Assembly: GCA_964428345.1 (NCBI GenBank)
Contig: CAYRYD010000018.1
Location: forward strand, 33,412-97,411
DNA: 64,000 bases
Direction of reading: 5' to 3'
Source: JABDMH01 sp964428345
GTDB lineage: Bacteria; Bacteroidota; Bacteroidia; Chitinophagales; Saprospiraceae
How positions within the stretch are numbered: position 1 is the first letter of the stretch; each line of letters begins with the position of its first letter. Position numbers and translations under genes: made by a program. The notes below the pieces were generated by a model. It was not told where the DNA came from. It searched no databases and worked only from the letters and a program-made list of their open reading frames with translations. This document shows positions 1 to 8,854 of the stretch, piece by piece.

Positions 1-1698
1 CAGATTGCCTATCTGTTTCCGCTGAGAGGATTAGAACCTGAGCGAAAATCGGTATTGTATATTTCCCTTTTTCTCAGCCTGTTGTATTTTTCTTCCATTG
101 TCTGGTTTCATTTTATCCGTGACCAGACGGGGGCATCTTCTGCGACCTATGGAAATTTTGTGAATGTACGGGCCGGGTTATTTACATTGTCTCTGAATGC
201 ATGGACGGCTGTTGCGTTCTTTCGCAAATCCCTGTTTTTTAAGCGCACGTATGCAAGGTATGCCAACCCGGCAGGATTATTGGCTATTGCTGCCTTAAGT
301 ACACTGCTTATCTCCGGATTGTTTATTTACCCTGGTGCCAGCAATCCTGTGGTTCTTCCCATTTACATCTACAGCGTCTGGATTTTAATTCAGTTTCAGG
401 TCCTGATTTTTATCATCTATTCGGTCTTTCCGGTCAGATTTCAGACCAAGCTCCTCGGATTCACTTTTGCGAGCATCATGGCAATCCTTACAGTGACCAT
501 TATGTCTATTGTTCCTTTTACGACCAATTCGGATGATCCTGCCAATATGGCGCAACGTATGGCCGATCAGCCTGCCTTATTCAAAATGATGCTGGTGATT
601 ATTGGCTCTACCGTTTTTATTCTGTGGATTTTTCCCATAATTCTTCGCGTAAGCCTGATTCAACCCCTTGAGCGGCTTCTTGTGGGAATAAAAAAAGCAG
701 ATACGGGTGATTTAACAGTGGAGGTTTCCGAAGGCATGCAGGATGAGATAGGGATGTTGACCCGGAATTTCAACCGTATGGTTAACTCGCTCAGATTTTC
801 AAAAGAGAAATTAACGGAATATGCCAATACCCTGGAACAACAGGTTGCTGATAGAACAGCTGAATTACGCCAATCGATTAAGGATTTAAAGACAACGCAA
901 GACCAGTTGATCCATACTGAAAAAATGGCGTCACTGGGAGAATTGACAGCGGGTATCGCCCATGAAATTCAGAACCCACTCAATTTTGTGAATAATTTCT
1001 CGGAAATAAATCAGGAATTACTAGTGGAAATGAGAGAGGAGATTGCTAAGGGGAATCTTGAAGAAGTAGAAGCCATTGCAAAAGATGTAATAGATAATGA
1101 GCAAAAAATCAATCAGCATGGTAGACGTGCTGATGCTATTGTGAAAGGAATGCTGCAACACTCTAGAGTCAGTAGTGGCCAAAAGGAACCTACCGATATC
1201 AATGCCCTGGTCGATGAGTATTTGCGGCTTGCCTATCACGGTTTTCGCGCAAAAGACAAATCATTCAATGCAAAGTTTGAAACTTACCTGGATGAATCGC
1301 TTCCTAAAATAAGTGTAGTACCTCAGGATATTGGAAGAGTTGTTTTGAACCTGATCAATAATGCTTTCTATGCTGTGAATGAAAGGCTTCGGCAAGCTCA
1401 GCCTGACAGCCGCTACGAGCCCACGGTTACTGTTTCCACAAAGCGATTATCCCCCGCTGGCGGGTTTGAGGAGGTGGAAAAAATCCAAATATCGGTCAAA
1501 GACAACGGGCCCGGCATTCCCGATCATATCAAAGAGAAAATCTTTCAACCTTTCTTTACGACCAAGCCGACCGGCCAGGGTACGGGATTGGGTCTGAGTC
1601 TGGCTTATGATATTATAACGAAGGGACATTCCGGTAAACTGAAAGTCCAATCTGAAGAAGGTAAAGGGAGTGAGTTTTCGATTGAGTTACGGGTATGA
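1..1698 (+). CDS. Membrane sensor histidine kinase, 5' end outside window
   Basis: The frame is open to base 1 (first residues QIAYLFPLRG), so the TTG at 55 is not the real start and the gene begins left of the window. Hydrophobic segments fill the first half (about bases 50-660) and suggest a multi-pass sensor. A HAMP-like stretch follows (PLERLLVGIKKADTGDL, then DEIGMLTRNFNRM), then a coiled coil (LEQQVADRTAELRQSIKDL). The HisKA H-box is GELTAGIAHEIQNPLN, with the phospho-acceptor His codon at 961-963. The HATPase has an N-box (NLINNAFYAV), G1 (KDNGPGIPD), an F-box (IFQPFFTTKPTGQGTGLGL) and G2. It is closely similar to the kinases at 2105 and 2725 and presumably signals to the receivers at 4722 and 5096, which is inferred from position only. 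Between N-box and G1 it carries the repeat-like insert described at 1384. Confidence 0.93.
   Translation, partial: QIAYLFPLRGLEPERKSVLYISLFLSLLYFSSIVWFHFIRDQTGASSATYGNFVNVRAGLFTLSLNAWTAVAFFRKSLFFKRTYARYANPAGLLAIAALSTLLISGLFIYPGASNPVVLPIYIYSVWILIQFQVLIFIIYSVFPVRFQTKLLGFTFASIMAILTVTIMSIVPFTTNSDDPANMAQRMADQPALFKMMLVIIGSTVFILWIFPIILRVSLIQPLERLLVGIKKADTGDLTVEVSEGMQDEIGMLTRNFNRMVNSLRFSKEKLTEYANTLEQQVADRTAELRQSIKDLKTTQDQLIHTEKMASLGELTAGIAHEIQNPLNFVNNFSEINQELLVEMREEIAKGNLEEVEAIAKDVIDNEQKINQHGRRADAIVKGMLQHSRVSSGQKEPTDINALVDEYLRLAYHGFRAKDKSFNAKFETYLDESLPKISVVPQDIGRVVLNLINNAFYAVNERLRQAQPDSRYEPTVTVSTKRLSPAGGFEEVEKIQISVKDNGPGIPDHIKEKIFQPFFTTKPTGQGTGLGLSLAYDIITKGHSGKLKVQSEEGKGSEFSIELRV
1384..1465 (+). repeat. 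In-frame repeat-derived insert in kinase ATPase domain (copy 1)
   Basis: Two short inverted repeats lie inside the coding sequence between N-box and G1. The first is AGGCT (1384-1388) facing AGCCT (1400-1404) around CAAGCTC. The second is CCCGC (1453-1457) facing GCGGG (1460-1464). They are translated as RLRQAQPDS and SPAGG. The same pair occurs at the same place in both neighbouring paralogues. From memory of the family, related kinases lack these residues. The CAAGCTCAGCCTGACA core resembles dispersed repeats I recall from Bacteroidota genomes. Confidence 0.55.
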
Positions 1699-1714
1699 TG
1701 GGTAAAGATGTATC

Positions 1715-1883
1715 GTGCCTACGGCACTCAGGCAGTGGTTAGGAATTTCAGTCCACGGATTGAAATGCGTGGGTACAAAATGGGTCACGTCATGGAATAG
1801 AGGCGTAGCCTCGGTCAATCTTCTAACAACGGACTTCAGTCCGTTTACCGGTGTGAAGTGCAATAGTGGAGAGCCGTAGGCTC
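1715..1883. repeat. Cluster of REP-like hairpins
   Basis: Five short palindromes lie within 170 bp: GTGCC-tac-GGCAC (1715-1727), ATTTCAGTCC-ac-GGATTGAAAT (1745-1766, one G-T pair), GAGGC-gta-GCCTC (1800-1812), AACGGACT-tc-AGTCCGTT (1828-1845) and GAGCC-gta-GGCTC (1871-1883). Loop-side motifs alternate between TAC/GTA and TTCA/TGAA types. The same style of hairpin occurs next to the REP-associated transposase at 14977. The 122-codon open frame on the minus strand here is an artefact of the repeats. The cluster sits exactly where the downstream kinase copy has lost its 5' part. Confidence 0.7.
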
Positions 1884-2104
1884 GGCCCATATATGACACA
1901 ATAGACGGCTCGCAGACCATCTGGAGATAAAGACCGGCACCTTCTCCGGAGATTCTGGCCTCAACCAGATTCTGCGGTTGCAGACCCAAGATTTTCTTTC
2001 GAACTTTTTTGTAGATTGAGTCGGGATCATTTGTGAACAGTATCTGAAGGAGCAATAAATTTTCTTAAGATGCTAAAGCCAAGAAGATATATGATCATTT
2101 TTAT

Positions 2105-2728
2105 ATGCAATTGAGCATCCTAAACGACATCGCCCAGAATCTTGAAATCAAACATCAGGGAAAGCGGGCCGATGCCATTGTAAAAGGTATGCTGCTGCAT
2201 AGCCGGACCAGCACAGGCCAAAAAGAACCGACGGATCTCAATGCATTATGTGATGAATATTTGCGGTTGGCGTATCATGGTTACCGCGAAAGGGATAAAT
2301 CCTTCAATGCCAAATTTGAAACGAAATTCGATACCTCGCTTTCTCCAATTAAAATGGTACCGCAGGATATGGGCAGGGTAGTTCTGAATCTAATCAACAA
2401 TATGTTTTATGCAGTGCATGAAAGGCTTAGGCAAACTCAGCCTGACAGCCCCTACGAGGCAATGGCCACAAAGCGATTATCCCCCACTGATGGAGATAAG
2501 GGGGAGGAAAAAATCCAGATCTCCGTGAAAGACAATGGCAAAGGCATACCCGATTCCATCAAAGAAAAAATCTTTCAGCCTTTCTTTACCACGAAGCCGA
2601 CGGGGCAAGGAACAGGGTTGGGGCTTTCATTGGCGTATGATATTATTACAAAAGGACATGGCGGGCAACTTTTTGTTTCGTCTGAAGATGGAAAAGGAAG
2701 CACATTTATTATTGAATTACCTGCATGA
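2105..2728 (+). pseudogene. Histidine kinase fragment lacking sensor and H-box
   Basis: This encodes about 200 residues that match only the C-terminal half of the neighbouring kinases, from the helix ending KRADAIVKGMLLHSRTSTGQ through N-box (NLINNMFYAV), G1 (KDNGKGIPD), F-box and G2, ending in IIELPA. The reading frame is closed by TAA just upstream (about 2069), and no sensor, coiled coil or AHEIQNPLN phospho-acceptor box is present. It directly follows the REP-like hairpin cluster, so a repeat-associated deletion of the 5' end is likely. Its stop overlaps the ATG of the next kinase (ATGA at 2725), which suggests it was once part of an operon. A free-standing ATPase domain that still makes protein cannot be excluded. 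Confidence 0.8.
2416..2505 (+). repeat. In-frame repeat-derived insert in kinase ATPase domain (copy 2)
   Basis: This is the counterpart of the insert at 1384: a diverged CAAACTCAGCCTGACAGCC segment followed by a run of C facing a run of G (CCCCC near 2481, GGGGG near 2500). It is translated as RLRQTQPDS and SPTDGDKG and is still in frame. Confidence 0.5.
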
Positions 2729-4713
2729 ACTTCGCTTTCCAAATGAAAAAGAACTTGCTGATTATTATCGGAATTATCATGTGGCTCCCTGCATACCAAC
2801 AGAATATGGATGAGCTTCAACTCGATAATCTCAATCAAGCACTGGCAAATGCAAAGGCGGACAGCACAAGAGCGCTGGTACTAACCCAGCTATCGGAACT
2901 TTACCGATTCAGTAACCCTGACTCTAGCTATCGATACGGGCAAGAAGCCCTTTCACTTTCCCGCAGCATCAATTATCCTTCCGGGGAAGCCAAGGCACTG
3001 TCAGCACTCAGTCATTATTACTTTAGTCATGGTGAACTACCCAATGGTCTCGAGCTCGGCCTTCAAGCACTTCGAATAGCTAAAAAGCATGGACTGAAGT
3101 ATGATCAGGCTTCTTCATTGATTAGAATCGCCAATGTCTATGCCAATCTCAGAGATTATGAAAAAGCCCTGGTGTATTATCACCAGGCTATTGCCTTAAC
3201 CAAAGATTCCAATGATCCCTTTTTCCATGCGGCCGCACATTGGCGTGCCGGAGATGCTTATGCAAGGCTAAACGAAATTGATTCTGCGATTTTTTATTGC
3301 AAAAAGGCAGAAGATATGGCAAAAAAAATGGGGAATCAATTCATACAACATGGTGTAATTCCAACGCTTGGATATGCTTATGCAAAAAAAGGCGATGACT
3401 CCCTTGCGCTCCGGTATCTTAACTCTGGCAGGGGCTATTCCACGTTGCTGATGCGCGCCTTATTCTTCAGGGACCGGGAGCAATATGATTCTTCTCTGTA
3501 CTATGCAAACATCGTATTTGAGCGAAGTCTTCAAAATAAAGATAAAGACACTGAAGTATTTGCCGCTACCCTGTTGTCTGAATTAAATGAGTCCAAAGAT
3601 CCATCGAATTCACTCAAGTATTTGAAGATTGCCGTGGCAGCAAAAGAGAGCATGTACGGAGCTGCAAGAGTCTTGTCCGCCAAGTCTATTGAGTTTGAAG
3701 AACAGGAACTTGAAAACGAGAGACGCTTGGAGGAAATGGCCATAAGGAACAAAGTCAGAATCTCCGTAATACTTGGCGGGCTACTGTTCGCACTGCTGAT
3801 CGCAACAATTCTGTTTAGGAATTACAGAAGGGTGCAGAGAGTAAACGTACAGCTCAAGCAACAAAAGAGCGAATTAAATCAAGCCCTTGCCGATCTCAAG
3901 CAGACTCAGTCTCAACTCATCCAGTCAGAAAAAATGGCATCATTGGGAGAGCTTACTGCCGGCATTGCTCATGAAATTCAGAATCCGTTGAACTTTGTCA
4001 ATAACTTCAGTGAAGTCAGTGATGAACTAATTGATGAAATGAAGACCGAACTGGCTGCCGGCAACCTGCAACTGGCCGTCGAAATAGCGGATGATCTGAA
4101 AAAGAACCTCGAAAAAATATTGCATCATGGCAGGCGGGCTGATGCCATTGTAAAAAGTATGCTGCAGCATAGTCGCACCAGTACGGGGCGGAAAGAACTC
4201 ACGGATCTCAATGCCTTATGCGATGAATATTTACGGCTGGCCTATCATGGATACAGGGCTAAAGACAAATCCTTCAGTGCCAGGTTTGAGACCAATTTTG
4301 ATGATTCTCTTCCCCATGTGAAGGTCGTACAGCAGGATATGGGAAGGGTAATCCTTAATCTGATCAACAACGCCTTTTATGCGGTTAATGAAAGGTTTCG
4401 ACAAGCTCAGCCTGACAGCCGCTATGAGCCAATGGTTACCGTTTCCACGAAGCGATTATCCCCTGCTGGCGGAGATAGGGGGGAGGAAAAAATCCAAATC
4501 TCCATCAAAGACAACGGCTTTGGTATCCCCGAAGACGTCAGGGAGCGGATTTTTCAGCCTTTCTATACGACCAAGCCCACAGGCCAGGGAACGGGATTGG
4601 GATTAAGTCTGAGTTATGATATTGTCACGAAAGGACACAATGGGCATCTGGAACTGGCTACCGGCGATGATGGTTCTGGTGCTGAATTTATTATTATATT
4701 ACCCATAAACTGA
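2725..4713 (+). CDS. TPR-containing sensor histidine kinase
   Basis: The protein is 662 residues long. It has an N-terminal signal or anchor (MKKNLLIIIGIIMW; an ATG at 2743 starts exactly there and is a good alternative start). An extracytoplasmic TPR region follows, with repeats such as ANLRDYEKALVYYHQAIAL, then a transmembrane helix near residues 345-362 (ISVILGGLLFALLIATILF), a coiled coil, and a HisKA box with the His codon at 3970-3972. The HATPase carries NLINNAFYAV, KDNGFGIPE and TTKPTGQGTGLGLS. A periplasmic TPR sensor joined to a HisKA kinase is common in Bacteroidota. The ATG overlaps the stop of the kinase fragment upstream, and the receiver gene starts 8 bp downstream, so the kinase and the two receivers probably form an operon and a signalling pair. 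Confidence 0.94.
   Translation: MNFAFQMKKNLLIIIGIIMWLPAYQQNMDELQLDNLNQALANAKADSTRALVLTQLSELYRFSNPDSSYRYGQEALSLSRSINYPSGEAKALSALSHYYFSHGELPNGLELGLQALRIAKKHGLKYDQASSLIRIANVYANLRDYEKALVYYHQAIALTKDSNDPFFHAAAHWRAGDAYARLNEIDSAIFYCKKAEDMAKKMGNQFIQHGVIPTLGYAYAKKGDDSLALRYLNSGRGYSTLLMRALFFRDREQYDSSLYYANIVFERSLQNKDKDTEVFAATLLSELNESKDPSNSLKYLKIAVAAKESMYGAARVLSAKSIEFEEQELENERRLEEMAIRNKVRISVILGGLLFALLIATILFRNYRRVQRVNVQLKQQKSELNQALADLKQTQSQLIQSEKMASLGELTAGIAHEIQNPLNFVNNFSEVSDELIDEMKTELAAGNLQLAVEIADDLKKNLEKILHHGRRADAIVKSMLQHSRTSTGRKELTDLNALCDEYLRLAYHGYRAKDKSFSARFETNFDDSLPHVKVVQQDMGRVILNLINNAFYAVNERFRQAQPDSRYEPMVTVSTKRLSPAGGDRGEEKIQISIKDNGFGIPEDVRERIFQPFYTTKPTGQGTGLGLSLSYDIVTKGHNGHLELATGDDGSGAEFIIILPIN
4391..4484 (+). 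repeat. In-frame repeat-derived insert in kinase ATPase domain (copy 3)
   Basis: This copy holds TTTCGACAAGCTCAGCCTGA followed by CCCCTGCTGGCGGAGATAGG, at the same position as copies 1 and 2, and is translated as RFRQAQPDS and SPAGGDRG. Of the three it looks closest to the dispersed intergenic repeat that I recall from other genomes of the phylum. Confidence 0.5.
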
Positions 4714-4721
4714 TTATTGAA

Positions 4722-5096
4722 ATGAATATTCTGGTCGTTGATGATGAAAGAGATATTCAACCGCTTTTTGAGCAGCGGTTTCGACGGGAAATCCGCAACG
4801 GTGAATTCAAGTTTGCTTTTGCCTATTCCGGTGAAGAGGCGCTCAACTGTCTGCAAAATTATCTGCATGAGGCGGTGCTCATTTTGTCGGATATCAATAT
4901 GCCGGGAATGAGTGGTCTGGAGTTGTTGAAAAGAATTAAACAGGAACATCATGTACCACCGCCCACGGTAATGATGATAACGGCCTATGGTGATCAGGAA
5001 AATTTTAACAAGGCTATGGAACTTGGTGCAGATGACTTTCTGACGAAACCTGTTGATTTTAATTCATTGAAGGAAAAAATTAAAACAATCATTTAA
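4722..5096 (+). CDS. CheY-like response regulator receiver
   Basis: A 124-residue stand-alone receiver domain. The acidic pocket is in ILVVDDE (D7, D8), the phospho-acceptor is D57 in LILSDINMPGMSGLE, the conserved Thr/Ala switch region is MMITAYGD and the conserved Lys is K109 (FLTKPVD). There is no output domain, so it probably acts by protein contact or as a relay between the TPR kinase and another partner. It starts 8 bp after the kinase, and its stop overlaps the next start (TAATG at 5094-5098), so the two receivers are translationally coupled. Confidence 0.95.
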   Translation: MNILVVDDERDIQPLFEQRFRREIRNGEFKFAFAYSGEEALNCLQNYLHEAVLILSDINMPGMSGLELLKRIKQEHHVPPPTVMMITAYGDQENFNKAMELGADDFLTKPVDFNSLKEKIKTII

Positions 5097-6136
5097 TGGC
5101 TAAGATCCTGGTAGTTGATGACGAAGCCGATCTTGAAGTTCTGATCAAGCAGAAATTCCGGCAAAAGATCAGGGAAGGGGAATATGAATTTGTCTTTGCC
5201 ATGAATGGATATAAGGCTTTGGAGCAACTGGTCGCGCACAAGGATGTCGATCTGGTACTCAGTGATATCAACATGCCGGAAATGGACGGCCTCACACTGT
5301 TGTCCAGATTAAATGAAAGTCATGCCTTGTTAAAATCGATCGTTGTATCTGCTTATGGTGATATGGACAATATTCGTACAGCCATGAATCTGGGTGCTTT
5401 TGATTTTATCACCAAACCGGTCAATTTTAAGGATCTCGAGCTTACCATCGATAAAACACTTCGCCACGTCAATCAGATCAAGGATACATTAAAGGCTATT
5501 AAGGAAAATAATATTCTGAAAATGTATGTCGATGAAACGGTTCTGAATTTTATGGGAGGAAGGGAATTTGAAGCCGCTTTGATGGTCAACGAGACCATTG
5601 AGGGCAGTGTGGTATTTATTGATATCTGCAGCTTTACCAGCATCAGCGAAAATGAGGCGCCGGATAAAGTGGTCGCCCTGTTGAACTATTATTTTGATGT
5701 TATGGTGAAGGAGATTATCGCACAGGGTGGGTACATCGATAAATTTATCGGAGATGCGATTATGGCCGTTTTCCGGGGCGACTATCATCTTGACCGGGCC
5801 ATTGATGCCAGCCTTGCTGTCAGAAGCGCCATCGCCAAAATTCCCGGATCCGACTGGCAGGTCGATTTTGCTCCCCAGGTATCGATTGGCATAAACAGCG
5901 GAGAAATGATTTCGGGAAACATCGGATCAGCCAATTTACGCAGATTGGATTACACGGTCATCGGGGACACCGTAAATTTGGCTCAACGCCTGCAGTCGGT
6001 TGCCGGGCCTGGTCAGATTGTGATCAATGAAACCTCTTATGAAAAGATCAGGGATTCCTTTCAGTGCCGGAATGTGGGAGAAGTGAGTCTGAAGAATAAA
6101 AGTAAGACTTCGGTTATCTATGAGGTTTTGGAATAA
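5096..6136 (+). CDS. Response regulator with class III nucleotide cyclase output
   Basis: The receiver domain (residues 1-120) has the phospho-acceptor D57 (LVLSDINMPEMDG) and K107. After a helical linker comes a class III adenylate/guanylate cyclase domain (about 165-346). The metal-binding Asp residues are D176 (VVFIDICSFTS) and D220 (DKFIGDAIMAVF). The transition-state Asn and Arg are N294 and R298 (DTVNLAQRLQ). All catalytic positions are present, so it is predicted to be active. cAMP versus cGMP cannot be settled by reading. A phosphorelay from the upstream kinase to cyclic-nucleotide synthesis is the natural reading of this operon. The protein ends in a typical cyclase tail (GEVSLKNKSKTSVIYEVLE). 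Confidence 0.95.
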   Translation: MAKILVVDDEADLEVLIKQKFRQKIREGEYEFVFAMNGYKALEQLVAHKDVDLVLSDINMPEMDGLTLLSRLNESHALLKSIVVSAYGDMDNIRTAMNLGAFDFITKPVNFKDLELTIDKTLRHVNQIKDTLKAIKENNILKMYVDETVLNFMGGREFEAALMVNETIEGSVVFIDICSFTSISENEAPDKVVALLNYYFDVMVKEIIAQGGYIDKFIGDAIMAVFRGDYHLDRAIDASLAVRSAIAKIPGSDWQVDFAPQVSIGINSGEMISGNIGSANLRRLDYTVIGDTVNLAQRLQSVAGPGQIVINETSYEKIRDSFQCRNVGEVSLKNKSKTSVIYEVLE

Positions 6137-6241
6137 CGGATGGGGACTCATCAACCCTAGCTGTCTCCGGTTCTCACCCAAATGAAAATTTTTTATTAAT
6201 TTGAAGGATCGTTAATAGTATTATTACTGAGTATCAGCATC

Positions 6242-7117
6242 ATGAAGAAGATAAAAAAACAAGATGTCAGTCAGGAAGTATTTGACCTGTATGACCAGTA
6301 TGCACACAATCAGCTGAATCGCAGGGAGTTTGTTGACAGACTTTCGACCTATGCGGTAGGAGGAGTGACCCTCACCTCTCTGCTGGAGTATATCATGCCG
6401 GACTATGAAACGAAACAGCAGGTGCGCCGTGACGACCCTCGTCTTCTTACGGAAGATATTGTCTATGATTCACCAAAAGGTGCGGGAAAGATGGGCGGAC
6501 AGCTTTCCAGACCGGCCGATCATCAGGGGAAACTCCCGGGTATCGTGGTCGTTCATGAAAACCGGGGTCTCAATCCCCATATTGCCGACGTAGGTCGGAG
6601 AGCGGCGGTTGCCGGATTCATTTCACTGTCTCCGGATGCCCTTTATCCATTGGGAGGTTATCCGGGTACCGATGATGAAGGCAGGACCATGCAGCAGAAG
6701 CGCAACCGGGATGAAATGCTGGAAGATTTCATTGCTGCTTTCGAATATCTGAAGACTCATCCGGAGTGTGACGGACACATTGGTGCAGTCGGATTCTGCT
6801 TCGGTGGATGGATTGTCAACATGATGGCTGTTCGCATCCCCGATCTCAAGGCAGCCGTACCTTTTTACGGAGGCCAGCCTCCGGTTGAAGATGTAGCATC
6901 CATCAAAGCTTCGTTACTTATTCATTATGCCGGACTGGATGAGCGGGTCAATGCAGGCTGGCCGGCGTATGAAGCAGCGCTTAAAGCCAATGGCATCGAT
7001 TATCAGGCCTTCATTTATCCAGATACCAACCATGGTTTCCACAACGACACCACACCTCGTTATGATGAAACAGCGGCCAAACTGGCGTGGCAGCGCACTG
7101 TCGATTTTTTAAGGTAA
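6242..7117 (+). CDS. Dienelactone hydrolase family protein
   Basis: A 291-residue alpha/beta hydrolase of the dienelactone hydrolase/carboxymethylenebutenolidase type. The Cys-Asp-His triad is visible as C186 (GAVGFCFGGW), D233 (HYAGLDERVNAG) and H264 (DTNHGFHND). The N-terminus has an RREF motif followed by a hydrophobic stretch (LNRREFVDRLSTYAVGGVTL), which resembles a Tat-type signal placed about 25 residues in, so periplasmic export is possible. It stands alone between the cyclase and the convergent porin operon. The substrate cannot be read from sequence; the family acts on lactones and esters. Confidence 0.9.
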   Translation: MKKIKKQDVSQEVFDLYDQYAHNQLNRREFVDRLSTYAVGGVTLTSLLEYIMPDYETKQQVRRDDPRLLTEDIVYDSPKGAGKMGGQLSRPADHQGKLPGIVVVHENRGLNPHIADVGRRAAVAGFISLSPDALYPLGGYPGTDDEGRTMQQKRNRDEMLEDFIAAFEYLKTHPECDGHIGAVGFCFGGWIVNMMAVRIPDLKAAVPFYGGQPPVEDVASIKASLLIHYAGLDERVNAGWPAYEAALKANGIDYQAFIYPDTNHGFHNDTTPRYDETAAKLAWQRTVDFLR

Positions 7118-7191
7118 AGCTGAAATAGTCGAGTGGGCATGCGAAAGGGAGACTTTTTATTGATTTTCCTTGTCCTTCGTATGCATCGTTA

Positions 7192-8415
7192 TTAAAAGTA
7201 TGAAGAAACCCCAAAGCTGAATCCGCCGGTTTTCTCCGGGATATTGTTAAGAATGTCTCGTTGTTTTTGTATTCTGTAATTCAACCGGAAAACGGTCTGT
7301 GGTGTTGGTCTGAAACTAACGGCAGGCATTATGCTCCAAAGTTCTTCTCCTATATCTCCTCCCGTTTCTTTAAAAGATCCTACATTCCAATCGACATATT
7401 CCAACCGGCAGGCCAGGTTTAAGGTTGCATTTTCCCATCCAAACATTTTATGTTTCAAAACAGGTTGAACAATATCCAGAAATCCACCATGTTGTTTATT
7501 CCCATATTGTTGTGTGTAGGTTTCGGGAACCTGAACATTTATCCAGGCCCATTCTCCCGTAATATAAGTTTTGATGTTGGGAAGGGTAGTGTTGTAATCT
7601 ACAGCGATAACGTCCACCCTTCGTTTTTTGTCAAGCACAATGCCATCCTTTCGGTGCGTATTATAAATGCCACCCATATAAGAAAGTCCTATCTCACCAA
7701 AGTGATTATTTCTAATTGCAATTTTAGCAGTAGTTAAAGGTGTTCCGCCCGGTAATTCTTCAAAGCGTTCAGGATTTTCTTTGGAGGCAGGCAAGAATGT
7801 TTTACTCTCTTCATTATCAATGATGGCATCGTCAAAACTACCTGAAAGGTAAAGTTCATAGCCAAACATCCAATCGTTTTGGTAGGTTTTACCAAACAAT
7901 CCAAAACCGGCATTACTCCAGGTGGCAGGAAGCATTTGCGTGGAAGCAATCGGACGGTCTGTAAATTCCCACTTGGGTCCATCGTGATTTTGGTTGAACG
8001 CTCCAATGGGGTTCATGATGATGCCTCCTCTGAGGTTGAGCAGGGGATGAAATTCAACATCCATCGAAGCAAATTCGATAGCTATTTCTTTACCTCCTTC
8101 TTCAAACTCGATTTCACTTAAAAACTTTATTTTTTCAGAGATAGAAGAAGCTACAAACAAGGTCATTCTTCGCATTTGGAATTGGTGCCCTTCCGAAATC
8201 CCATCCGTAGCCAGATGTTGCCAGTTTGCCTCTGCATACCCCCCAACAGAAACAGGAAGTTTCCCATAGCTTAGAAATGGACGATTATAGACTGCGTCCA
8301 TATTCATTTTTTGTTGGGTCGTATCTGTTTCCTGCCTTTTAAATAAGGTAGAATCTACCTGTCCAAATGTCCATGTGGAAATCAAAAGCAATACTATTGA
8401 AAAGGGTCGTTTCAT
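7192..8415 (-). CDS. Outer-membrane porin-like beta-barrel protein
   Basis: 407 residues with a cleavable signal (MKRPFSIVLLLISTWTFG-Q). The rest is rich in alternating aromatic/hydrophobic strands (for example FQMRRMTLFVASSISEKIKF, TVFRLNYRIQKQRDI) and ends in aromatic FGVSSYF, the pattern of a beta-barrel terminal strand. It resembles the phosphate-selective porin (OprO/OprP) superfamily. It overlaps the Rieske gene by 4 bp (8412-8415) and is last in a three-gene operon with a Rieske and a di-haem protein. It may pass a small substrate or metal complex into the periplasm for those redox partners; that role is inference. Confidence 0.8.
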   Translation of the reverse strand: MKRPFSIVLLLISTWTFGQVDSTLFKRQETDTTQQKMNMDAVYNRPFLSYGKLPVSVGGYAEANWQHLATDGISEGHQFQMRRMTLFVASSISEKIKFLSEIEFEEGGKEIAIEFASMDVEFHPLLNLRGGIIMNPIGAFNQNHDGPKWEFTDRPIASTQMLPATWSNAGFGLFGKTYQNDWMFGYELYLSGSFDDAIIDNEESKTFLPASKENPERFEELPGGTPLTTAKIAIRNNHFGEIGLSYMGGIYNTHRKDGIVLDKKRRVDVIAVDYNTTLPNIKTYITGEWAWINVQVPETYTQQYGNKQHGGFLDIVQPVLKHKMFGWENATLNLACRLEYVDWNVGSFKETGGDIGEELWSIMPAVSFRPTPQTVFRLNYRIQKQRDILNNIPEKTGGFSFGVSSYF

Positions 8416-8846
8416 ACCTTTCTTAATGAAATAAGAATATTTTGATGATCTATTTGTAGTGGGAAAGAACGTAGTGAATTGGAAGCTGGTCCATTGGTAA
8501 CTTTACCCCGATTGTCAAATTCGCTACCGTGTGCCGAACAAACCAACTTGTCGCCATAGGCTGTCAATTCATTCCCCTGATGGGAGCATTGCATGTATAA
8601 AGCGGTGTAATAGTTTTCGGAAAACCTGAAGACGTAGATGGGATATTGTAAATGCGGATTGTTTACAACGAGGTAATTCAGTATTTTCCCGTCCTTTTCA
8701 AAATTCGATGTGGGGATCAGCAGGTTTTCTCCTTCGATTGCTGCCGTTATCGTTTTGGAAGAAACACAGCCTTGCAGCAGGGGTGCAAAAACAGTCGCTC
8801 CCAAACAGGTATAACCGCAGGTTTTGATAAATTCTTTTCGATGCAT
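8412..8846 (-). CDS. Rieske [2Fe-2S] protein, exported
   Basis: A 144-residue protein with a Tat/lipoprotein-like N-terminus (KTCGYTCLGATVFAPLLQGC) and one Rieske domain. The cluster ligands are visible as CSHQG (Cys and His) and CSAHGSEFD (Cys and His). It lies 8 bp downstream of the di-haem gene and overlaps the porin gene. It has no oxygenase or cytochrome bc1 partner nearby, so it is more likely a small periplasmic electron carrier for the di-haem protein. Confidence 0.9.
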   Translation of the reverse strand: MHRKEFIKTCGYTCLGATVFAPLLQGCVSSKTITAAIEGENLLIPTSNFEKDGKILNYLVVNNPHLQYPIYVFRFSENYYTALYMQCSHQGNELTAYGDKLVCSAHGSEFDNRGKVTNGPASNSLRSFPLQIDHQNILISLRKV

Positions 8847-8854
8847 CTAATTGC

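Noticed and set aside
1687..2055. 122-codon minus-strand gene
   Set aside because: It is built from the REP-like hairpins and has no domain-like composition or start signals.
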